Part shown: positions 1 through 6,352 of the stretch, piece after piece
Position numbering within the stretch: the first letter of the stretch is position 1
How the letters are laid out: each line of letters begins with the position of its first letter
Assembly (NCBI GenBank): GCA_964464385.1
Contig: CAYXFZ010000034.1
Location: 1-23,885, forward strand
Direction of reading: 5' to 3'
From: CAYXFZ01 sp964464385
Lineage (GTDB): Bacteria; Planctomycetota; UBA1135
Length of the DNA: 23,885 nt
Made by a program: the position numbers and the translations under genes
Notes under the pieces: generated by a model
What the model was told of the DNA's origin: nothing
Database searches by the model: none
Seen by the model: the letters and a program-made list of their open reading frames with translations, nothing else

Positions 1-720
1 CGCCACGCCATCAACAACTCCAACGTCGTAATCGTGGTCAGCGAACCCGGCGTTCACGACGCTGAGCTCATGGGGGCCAACCCGGAGAATGTCCACGTGG
101 TGCCCAATGGCGTGTCTTCGGACTTTTGTCCGGCCGAAAAGGAACCCGAGGACGGCGGCTACATCCTGACTGTTGGTACTCTGGAACCGCGCAAAAACTA
201 TCTACGCATCTTGCAGGCCATGGAAAATCTTTGGGACCGAGACGCGGCCCCAGATTGGGTCATCATTGGCAAGGAGGGCTGGGATTACGCAGAATTTGTC
301 TCGCGGGTGCAAAATTCAAAGCACAAGGCACGCATTCGTTGGCTCCGAGAAACCGATGACGAAGAATTGGTGCGCACCTACCAAAATTGCTTGGCTTTGG
401 TCTACCCCTCCTTGCACGAGGGTTTTGGTTTGCCGGTCTTGGAGGCGATGGCCTGCCGAAAGGCTGTGGTTGTGGCCGACAATACGGCACCCTCTTGGGT
501 CGCTGGCCCCGGCGCCATGCGGGTGCAGCCTCGCCAAGTTGACTCCATCCAAGAGGGTATCGAACGTATTCTTTCCGAAGGCGCCTGGCGCCGGCAGGCG
601 GCCGCCGTTCTGTACCGCCGCGCTCAAGAATTTTCCTGGGAGAAGGCTGCGGAAAAAACGCAAGCCGCTTACCAAGACGCATTGGTGCGCTACCAGGAAG
701 GCGTCCTGGCCACGGTCTGA
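1..720 (+). CDS. GT4-family glycosyltransferase, 5' end outside window
   Basis: The frame is open from the first base, so the gene starts upstream and only its last 239 codons are present. They hold the end of the N-terminal Rossmann lobe (a VSE motif, then VVPNGVSSDF, typical of the lobe linker) and the whole C-terminal lobe. Family marks seen: the donor-phosphate loop VGTLEPRKNY and the EX7E motif in HEGFGLPVLEAMA (first Glu at codon 140 counted from the window edge). The family transfers sugars from nucleotide-sugar donors with retention of configuration, usually at the cytoplasmic membrane face. The stop is followed directly by the next GT start at 721, so the two are almost certainly co-transcribed. 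Substrate cannot be told from sequence. Confidence 0.9.
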   Translation, partial: RHAINNSNVVIVVSEPGVHDAELMGANPENVHVVPNGVSSDFCPAEKEPEDGGYILTVGTLEPRKNYLRILQAMENLWDRDAAPDWVIIGKEGWDYAEFVSRVQNSKHKARIRWLRETDDEELVRTYQNCLALVYPSLHEGFGLPVLEAMACRKAVVVADNTAPSWVAGPGAMRVQPRQVDSIQEGIERILSEGAWRRQAAAVLYRRAQEFSWEKAAEKTQAAYQDALVRYQEGVLATV

Positions 721-1839
721 TTGCGCATTGCCCTCGACGTTTCGCCGCTGGATTGCGAATACCTGTCGGGCGTGGAATACGGCCTCTTGCAAGTGCTCGA
801 CGGGTTGATGCAACACCGTGGAGAACACGAGTTTCTCTTGGTGGCACCCCAAGTCCCCCGACATTTGAAGCAAAGGGAATTCCCGGAGTTTTCCTTTGCC
901 GCCCTAGGAGGATCGCCTCATTCCTTTCTTTGGCGGCAACGACAAGGTTCCCGATTCTGCGCTCGCCATTCCATCCAACTCTGGCACTCATTTGTGCGCG
1001 CGATTCCCTTGCGCCTCTCCGTTCCGGTTGTCGCAACGGTGCACGAAATTTCGGAACTGCATGCGCCCCACACTGCGGATGAAGGCTCGCTTTGGAAACG
1101 AAAATGGTGGACTCGTTTGATTGCCAAACGTGCCGATCACCTGGTCTGTGTCAGTGAGGCCACGGCGCAACAGGTGCGCACTCTGCACCCCAACATCAAG
1201 GATCGTCTTGTCGTGATTCCGCACGGGGTCAGTTCCCGGTTTCACGCAAACGCCGAAGAGAGGGAAGATGAGAATGTCCGCGCGTTCCTGAAACTTCCTG
1301 CCAAAGTCCCTTGGCTGTTGTTCCTGGGCAGGCCACTCTTGCGCAAGGGAAGGGTGCGCGCCGTGCATGCGTTTTTGGAAGCCTGCCAACAATTACCCGA
1401 TCTCCACTTGGTTCTTGCTGGACCTCCCGCACCCCAGGATGACGGCGCGTGGGCCATTGCAGTTCAAGGCCAGCGGGAATCCCAAGTGCGGCAAACGGGT
1501 TTTCTTCCGCAAGAAATGGTGCCTCCTCTATTGCGCCAAGCCGGCGCTTTGTTGATGCCGAGTTACTCTGAGGGTTTTGGCTTGCCCGTTTTGGAGGCCA
1601 TGGCCTGCGGAACTCCCGTCATCAGCAGTGGTGTCGGGGGACTCGCCACCACTGGCGGCACCGCTGCCCTTACCGTGGACTTTGATCAACCTGAATTGGC
1701 CGGAGAAGTTTGCTTGCAAGCCCTGCGGGAGCGCGAAGACTTAGCGTCCGCCGGACTCGCCCACGCTCAGGGGTTTCCAGCGGATCAGACCGCGCGCGCC
1801 CTGCTGGATCTTTGGAGTCGAATCCTGGCGGTAGCATGA
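721..1839 (+). CDS. GT4-family glycosyltransferase
   Basis: A 372-residue protein, normal length for GT4/GT-B enzymes. The TTG start abuts the previous stop with no gap and opens with RIALDVSPL, the usual first beta strand, so no earlier start is needed. A VSE motif near residue 142 and VVIPHGVSSRF mark the lobe linker; FLGRPLLRKGR is the donor-phosphate loop; SEGFGLPVLEAMA carries the EX7E pair (E284, E292). It is the middle gene of a three-GT operon and probably adds one sugar of a repeat unit. The last bases overlap the next start (ATGA). The DNA around EX7E is very similar to that of the gene upstream, suggesting an old duplication or gene conversion. The sugar and linkage are unknown. 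Confidence 0.9.
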   Translation: MRIALDVSPLDCEYLSGVEYGLLQVLDGLMQHRGEHEFLLVAPQVPRHLKQREFPEFSFAALGGSPHSFLWRQRQGSRFCARHSIQLWHSFVRAIPLRLSVPVVATVHEISELHAPHTADEGSLWKRKWWTRLIAKRADHLVCVSEATAQQVRTLHPNIKDRLVVIPHGVSSRFHANAEEREDENVRAFLKLPAKVPWLLFLGRPLLRKGRVRAVHAFLEACQQLPDLHLVLAGPPAPQDDGAWAIAVQGQRESQVRQTGFLPQEMVPPLLRQAGALLMPSYSEGFGLPVLEAMACGTPVISSGVGGLATTGGTAALTVDFDQPELAGEVCLQALREREDLASAGLAHAQGFPADQTARALLDLWSRILAVA

Positions 1840-2882
1840 GTTCTGTGCGCATCGCCGTGGACGGCACCTCGTATCGGTCGCAACCCACCGGAGCCTCACG
1901 CCGGACTTGCGCCCTGCTCCCTCGACTGGCGAAGCGAGGCTGGGATCCGGTCCTTTTTCTGGCCAAAACAGAGGATGCTCCCTATCGAAATCTTGCTGGA
2001 GTTCGGGTAGAAACCACTCCATTTCGACACCTGCGGGGCCCCTTGCGGGGTTGGGCCGCTCGCAAATGGATGGCACCGCGCATCCGGGAACTCGGCTGTT
2101 CCATTCTCCTGACCGAAACTCCGCCCTGGATCCCGACCCCCATCCCGGTTGTTCTCACGGTGCATGATCTGCGGGCCTGGGAAGCGCCCGCGTCGGTCCC
2201 TGCATGCCGACGGATTTGGATCCGTCGAACCCTGCCAAACGTTCTCCACCTAGCAACTCGAGTGGTAGCCGTTAGCCAAACTACGGCTAAGGCCCTGGAC
2301 CGCCACTTTCCAGGTAGCCCGACTCTGGTCATTCCCAATGCGGGCAATCATTTTTCTTTTCAGAAAGGCGGTGCTCTGCAACGGGAAAACTTTCTGCTGG
2401 CGGTGGGGCCTTGGGATTCTCTTGCTCGACCACGCAATCTCTTGGCAGCTCGGAAAATGCTTGCCGATCCCCCACCCTTGGTCTTTGTCGGTCAACCCAG
2501 GGGAATCGGCAGCTTACCCCATGGAGTTACGGTTCGACACCGCATCAGCGATGCGGAACTGGTGGACTTGTATCGCCGGGCGGCCGTCACGGTCTGCACT
2601 TCGGTGCATGAAGGTTTTGACTTTCCCCTGCTAGAGGCACTTGGCCAAGCATGCCCTGTCCTTGCAACGGATCTCCCTGCGCATCGAGAAGTGGGCGGAA
2701 ATTTCATTCAAACGTATCCGGCAGAAAATGTGGCGGGATTGGCCCAAGCTCTGCAAAGCATGCAAGCATCCCAGGAAAACACCGGGGCCCTGCGCACACA
2801 AGCTGAAAAGTTTTCTTGGGATCGATCGGCGGATTTATTGGACGAGCTATTGCGGAAGGTTCTCCAGGAAAGAAAAGCTTAG
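1836..2882 (+). CDS. GT4-like glycosyltransferase with atypical donor loop
   Basis: A 348-residue protein. The frame is open to about 1710, but the ATG at 1836 overlaps the previous stop as ATGA and begins VRIAVDGTSYRS, the expected N-terminal strand, so 1836 is chosen. Visible marks: TVHDLRAWEAP in the acceptor lobe, VVAVSQTTAKAL, VIPNAG at the linker, and an EX7E-type motif HEGFDFPLLEAL (E259, E267). The donor loop reads VGPWDSLARPRNL, without the usual Lys of 'RKN' or 'KKN' loops, so donor binding may differ or activity may be reduced. It is the last gene of the left GT operon; its TAG stop overlaps by 4 bp the stop of the convergent FHA gene, and no terminator hairpin is visible there. 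Confidence 0.85.
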   Translation: MSSVRIAVDGTSYRSQPTGASRRTCALLPRLAKRGWDPVLFLAKTEDAPYRNLAGVRVETTPFRHLRGPLRGWAARKWMAPRIRELGCSILLTETPPWIPTPIPVVLTVHDLRAWEAPASVPACRRIWIRRTLPNVLHLATRVVAVSQTTAKALDRHFPGSPTLVIPNAGNHFSFQKGGALQRENFLLAVGPWDSLARPRNLLAARKMLADPPPLVFVGQPRGIGSLPHGVTVRHRISDAELVDLYRRAAVTVCTSVHEGFDFPLLEALGQACPVLATDLPAHREVGGNFIQTYPAENVAGLAQALQSMQASQENTGALRTQAEKFSWDRSADLLDELLRKVLQERKA

Positions 2883-3376
2883 ATGTTGGCGCCAAGTGTG
2901 CGCACCAACCAGATCACACCCCAAACAAAGGTCGCCGACAACAAAAGAATGAGCGCTTGCATTCCACCCGGGAGTTGCCCTAGGTCGCCCAAGCCAGAGG
3001 ACTTCTTGGCCTCCCGGCGAAGTTGCTCCCGACGGCGATGGGCCGCCGCCTCGGGATCCAACTTGGAAGAGAGAGATCGGTCCTGAGGTAGGGCTGGCGC
3101 CATTGTTTTTCCAATCACATCGCAGGCCACAGAACCCAAGGTCAGGATATCTCCAGAGCGAAGATCCCCAGACCGAACTCGTTCTCCACGGATGCGGATG
3201 CCGTTGGAAGAATCCAAATCTTCAACCTGCCAATCCTCTCCAATCTGAATCACCTTGGCGTGGCGCCGAGAAATGCTGGCGTCGGAAACCACCCAATCGC
3301 AGGAATCCAATCGGCCGACCACAGCACCGTCAAATAGGGCAAACTCCTCTCCGTTATCGCGGCGGCGAAGCTTCAT
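2879..3376 (-). CDS. FHA-domain protein with C-terminal membrane anchor
   Basis: A 165-residue protein from the ATG; a TTG three codons upstream (3385) is an alternative start. The N-terminal half is a forkhead-associated domain, which in known families binds phosphothreonine peptides. Signature residues are seen: GR at 21-22, SRRH at 36-39 and SSNG at 56-59. A charged Arg-rich linker (about 100-127) is followed by one hydrophobic helix (about 139-160) and a very short tail, which suggests tail anchoring in the inner membrane with the FHA domain in the cytoplasm. No Ser/Thr kinase or phosphatase of the PP2C type lies beside it, so its phosphorylated partner is unknown. It is monocistronic as far as can be seen and runs divergently from the ABC ATPase gene, 41 bp away. 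Confidence 0.88.
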   Translation of the reverse strand: MKLRRRDNGEEFALFDGAVVGRLDSCDWVVSDASISRRHAKVIQIGEDWQVEDLDSSNGIRIRGERVRSGDLRSGDILTLGSVACDVIGKTMAPALPQDRSLSSKLDPEAAAHRRREQLRREAKKSSGLGDLGQLPGGMQALILLLSATFVWGVIWLVRTLGANI

Positions 3377-3417
3377 GGGAGACAAATGCTAGCGCTCGCG
3401 GCCGCTAAAGTCGGGAC

Positions 3418-4026
3418 ATGGCGGCTGCTTCCATCCTCCAAGTGGACAACCTCACCCTGCGGCGAGGCAAGCGGCAGATTCTGGAGGGCCTGTCTTTCGA
3501 GCTCGTAGCCGGGAAAAAGCGAACCATTCTGGGGGGGAACGCCACCGGAAAATCCAGTTTGGCGCAGGCTCTTTGTGGCCTATTGCCGGTTTTCAAGGGC
3601 ACCATTTTGGTGCATGGCCGTGTGGGTTACGCCCACCAAGAGCCAAGAATGCCAGGTCGTCTCCAGCCCCGCGCTTGGTTGGCGCAAATGGCCGCTTTGG
3701 GGGGCGCCCGGGGCAGGGACGCCACCTATTCGGCCGACGCAACTCTCGCAGCCTTCGGGTTGCAGAAAGAGGCCAAACGCCCCATCGGTGACCTGTCCCG
3801 TGGACTTCGCCAACGCCTGCACTTAGCGCGGGCGTGGTTGGCGGAACCCCCGCTTCTGGTTTTGGACGAACCTCACACGGCCCTGGATCCAGAGGGCCTC
3901 GCTTTGGTGCAGGATTTGCTCGAGCAAACTTCTGCCGCTGTACTCCTGCTGACTCCGCCCGGCACTCCCTTCGCCCAACTCTTCGACCCTCTGTTCTCCT
4001 TGGGAGGCGTTCCATGCTCCGTCTAA
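3418..4026 (+). CDS. ABC transporter ATP-binding protein, missing switch His
   Basis: A 202-residue stand-alone nucleotide-binding domain. Seen: Walker A GGNATGKS (39-46), Q-loop Gln74, signature LSRGLRQRL (126-134; the LSRG.RQ form is common in ABC-2-type exporters), Walker B LLVLDEP (146-152) and D-loop TALD. The usual H-loop His after the last strand ('..TH') is not present; the sequence there is LLLTPPG, so Pro sits at the switch position. This may slow or alter ATP hydrolysis. The ATG has no clear Shine-Dalgarno. The 3' end overlaps the next gene by 13 bp, so ATPase and membrane partner are probably made together. The cargo is unknown; a cytochrome c biogenesis CcmA-like role is possible from size but not supported by the neighbours. 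Confidence 0.87.
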   Translation: MAAASILQVDNLTLRRGKRQILEGLSFELVAGKKRTILGGNATGKSSLAQALCGLLPVFKGTILVHGRVGYAHQEPRMPGRLQPRAWLAQMAALGGARGRDATYSADATLAAFGLQKEAKRPIGDLSRGLRQRLHLARAWLAEPPLLVLDEPHTALDPEGLALVQDLLEQTSAAVLLLTPPGTPFAQLFDPLFSLGGVPCSV

Positions 4027-5021
4027 CTTGGGGACTCATGGCGGAGATGGTGCGCCCCGTCGGCATCCTTCTTCTCCTTCTTTGGTTGCTTTTTGCGGCC
4101 AACATGGGGGCCAACTTGGCCCTCGGCAGTGGTTGGATGGGAGATTTTTTGGCCCTGGCCAGCGTTCCCTTGATCTTTCTCCTTTTCCGGGTCTGCCACG
4201 TGGTGGGGCGGCGCGCCCGGGAAGATTGGGCGCAAGAGGAAGCCCTCAGGAATCCTTCGGGTTGGCGCATGCCCTTGGTCGAGGCCATGGCCGGACTCCT
4301 CCTTATGGGGTGCGTCTGGGGAATGGGATCCATCGTTGGCCTGGGACAGTTGTTCTACCTCACAAAAGAACCCGCAATCCATCCCTTAGCTGTGGGCAAA
4401 CTGGATTCCGGGAATTGGGTCTTTGTGCTGGGCCAACCCGCTCCTCCAGGCTCTTCCCTGGATTTGATATTTGAATGGTCCGGCCTCCCCAATCCAGCTG
4501 AGAAATGGCGCGGCCCCAAACCCGGCGAGCCCTATCGGCGGCCCCTCACGCCGGAAGAGGCTGCCGCCGGACGGGCCGAGGTGTTCGCTTATGACGCCGC
4601 CACACCGCATCCAGATTTTGCAAGGCTGGTGGTTCCTCGACCCAGGAGCGAGGGCGCACCCGCCCTCTTGGGTAACCAAGTCCTTTTTCTTTTCCCCCTC
4701 ATGCTTCTGGCTCTTTTCCTGACCCGGCAAGGGGTGAGGCCCTTCTTGTCCTCGGCCGGGGCCCTGTCCTTGGGCTCGGTAGCCCTGCGGCCCCCATCCC
4801 AGATTGCCATTCCGGTTCACGACCTGCCCACTTTTGCCGCCTGGTGCCTGGCGGGGATCCACGACCTCTTGCCCAACATCCATGGCCTTTGGGCCGTAGG
4901 CGCCACCTTCCATTTGGACCGTCTTCCTGTGAGCTCCACCTCCTTGGCCAGTTGGCTGGTCCTGGGTGGCCTCGCTTGGCTGGGCTGTTGGCGATTTCCG
5001 GACAAGAGGAACCAGCGATGA
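4014..5021 (+). CDS. Multi-span membrane protein, probable ABC permease partner
   Basis: A 335-residue protein starting at the ATG inside the ATPase gene; the frame is open further upstream but that part only shadows the ATPase. Hydrophobic segments lie near 14-36, 43-64, 88-111, 220-242 and 310-326. Between the third and fourth is a roughly 105-residue soluble stretch rich in Pro and Gly, probably extracytoplasmic. A second long soluble loop (about 243-309) contains HDLLPNIHGLW. I do not recognise a named family. Position and coupling to the ATPase make it the likely transmembrane subunit of an ABC-2-like exporter. The stop (TGA) overlaps the start of the next gene. The large mid-protein domain is unusual for compact ABC-2 permeases and may bind the cargo or a partner. 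Confidence 0.75.
   Translation: MLRLTWGLMAEMVRPVGILLLLLWLLFAANMGANLALGSGWMGDFLALASVPLIFLLFRVCHVVGRRAREDWAQEEALRNPSGWRMPLVEAMAGLLLMGCVWGMGSIVGLGQLFYLTKEPAIHPLAVGKLDSGNWVFVLGQPAPPGSSLDLIFEWSGLPNPAEKWRGPKPGEPYRRPLTPEEAAAGRAEVFAYDAATPHPDFARLVVPRPRSEGAPALLGNQVLFLFPLMLLALFLTRQGVRPFLSSAGALSLGSVALRPPSQIAIPVHDLPTFAAWCLAGIHDLLPNIHGLWAVGATFHLDRLPVSSTSLASWLVLGGLAWLGCWRFPDKRNQR
5005..5010 (+). promoter_or_regulatory. Shine-Dalgarno site for the 5018 gene
   Basis: AGAGGA lies 7 bases before the first of two tandem ATG codons (5018 and 5021). It favours 5018 over the long open extension upstream, which only shadows the permease gene. Confidence 0.55.
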
Positions 5022-5590
5022 TGCGCTGGGGCCTTCAATCCATGTGTTTGGCCTTTTTGGGACTGGTCATGCTAGGAAATGGCTTTTATTTCCCGGGGGT
5101 GGAATGCGCCAATGTCCTGGCCCGACAACGCTTGTCCCGCCTTTATGACTGGGCTTGGTACCAAGGAGACGATGCGGCCCTGCTGCAATTCGGCCGCACC
5201 CATTTGGAGCTCAGCAACGGGGACGGCGAGCCGCTCCGGCACGCCGTTCGCCGCATTGGTTTCCGGCGAGCGGTGGATCTTCATCCTGCTTTAGATGCAA
5301 GAATGGCGGGTTCGACTCTGGTTTTCTTGCAAGGGCTCCTGCCCAAGATTGGAAGGGTCCAAGATGCCCTCAAGCTCCACCACCTTTTGCTTGCCATCCG
5401 CTTCTCTGGATTGCCCCACAATAGGTCCAGTCTATGGCCCGAACTCCTGGCCACAGGAGCACTTGGGGCCGAGGGCTATAAAGAATGGATCCTCGCCGAT
5501 CCAGAGCGACGGAAGGCCATGCTCCGTCAGTCCTTGGCCCAAATCCGCGCCCTGGTTTCCCCATTAGAGGCCTCGGAAGTTCCAGACTGA
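5018..5590 (+). CDS. Membrane-anchored protein of the ABC module, unknown function
   Basis: A 190-residue protein. Start chosen at the ATG that overlaps the permease stop and has AGAGGA upstream. One N-terminal hydrophobic segment (about 7-25, a signal anchor or uncleaved signal) is followed by a soluble, mostly helical domain rich in Leu, His and Arg; no Cys sits at a lipobox position. No known motif is recognised. Its fixed place as third gene after ATPase and permease suggests a periplasmic or membrane-proximal accessory of that transporter. It is followed after 24 bp by the DedA-family gene, so transcription probably continues. Confidence 0.7.
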   Translation: MMRWGLQSMCLAFLGLVMLGNGFYFPGVECANVLARQRLSRLYDWAWYQGDDAALLQFGRTHLELSNGDGEPLRHAVRRIGFRRAVDLHPALDARMAGSTLVFLQGLLPKIGRVQDALKLHHLLLAIRFSGLPHNRSSLWPELLATGALGAEGYKEWILADPERRKAMLRQSLAQIRALVSPLEASEVPD

Positions 5591-5614
5591 CTCACTTCTT
5601 AGAATCCAAGCCTC

Positions 5615-6271
5615 TTGGACGCGGTTCTCGACCTCCTCTCCAGCCTCCCCGGGCCGGCCGCTTTCCTACTCCTCCTTTCTTGTGGGGTGGGTGGCCCACC
5701 TTGGTCGGAAGAGATTGTGCTCCTTGGCATGGGCTATTTCGTGGCCGAGGGCCACCTCAGCCTGGAAATCGCCGTTCTTTGGGGCTGGGGTGGAATCTTG
5801 GTCGGCGACAGCTTCTTGTTTTTCCTCGGAAAAACTGTGGGAGAAAGGGTTTACGAATGGCCGATCCTGCGGAAAAAGATGGGTCTCAAGCAGCGGGCCC
5901 AATTCAACCGGAGCTTTCGCCGCAATGGAACCAAGGCGGTGTTTCTGGCCCGTTTTCTTCCTGGCTACCGCTTGGTCGCTTACTTCGTGGCCGGGAATTT
6001 GGGCATGCGCTACTGGAAATTTGTCCTCTTAGACACCATTGGCGCCATCCTTACCGTCCCCATCTCAATCTGGATTGGCAGTTTGTTCGCCGAAAATCTG
6101 GATCAGGCAATGGCACTCATCCGTGGCTTTGAAATTCCCTTGGCAATCGCGGCTGGCCTCGTTTTGGCGGGCACTCTTTGGTACTCCAAGCGTCGGCGAC
6201 GCCAAAAATTGGAAGATCTCCTGCGTCAGAGAGCGGAACATCAAGATTCCAAGGCCCCTCCGAGCGAGTAG
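5615..6271 (+). CDS. DedA / SNARE-associated family membrane protein
   Basis: A 218-residue integral membrane protein. The family's typical layout is visible: an early hydrophobic re-entrant-type region with GGPPWSEEIVLLGMGYF (about 26-42), a glycine-rich second segment, and the conserved FLARFLPGYR (111-119) with its Arg pair, followed by hydrophobic segments near 134-158 and 172-190 and a basic tail (KRRRRQK). DedA proteins are known for membrane homeostasis; several act as lipid-carrier (undecaprenyl phosphate or phospholipid) translocases driven by ion gradients. The TTG start has no good ribosome site, but no better in-frame start lies between the previous stop and the first membrane segment. 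A proton or sodium gradient made by the adjacent hppA product would be a suitable power source, but that link is inference. Confidence 0.88.
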   Translation: MDAVLDLLSSLPGPAAFLLLLSCGVGGPPWSEEIVLLGMGYFVAEGHLSLEIAVLWGWGGILVGDSFLFFLGKTVGERVYEWPILRKKMGLKQRAQFNRSFRRNGTKAVFLARFLPGYRLVAYFVAGNLGMRYWKFVLLDTIGAILTVPISIWIGSLFAENLDQAMALIRGFEIPLAIAAGLVLAGTLWYSKRRRRQKLEDLLRQRAEHQDSKAPPSE

Positions 6272-6352
6272 AATGCTCGGCCTTTCTCGCTAGGATCGTT
6301 CCTGAATTCGTTGGAATCCCGGCGTTGCAGCCCCCAAAAAATCACTCCACTC

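Noticed and set aside
263..1036. A minus-strand frame of 257 codons over the first two GT genes, and a similar one at 3593-4333 over the ABC genes.
   Set aside because: Arg/Pro-rich translations typical of antisense frames in GC-rich DNA; the plus-strand genes have clear family motifs.
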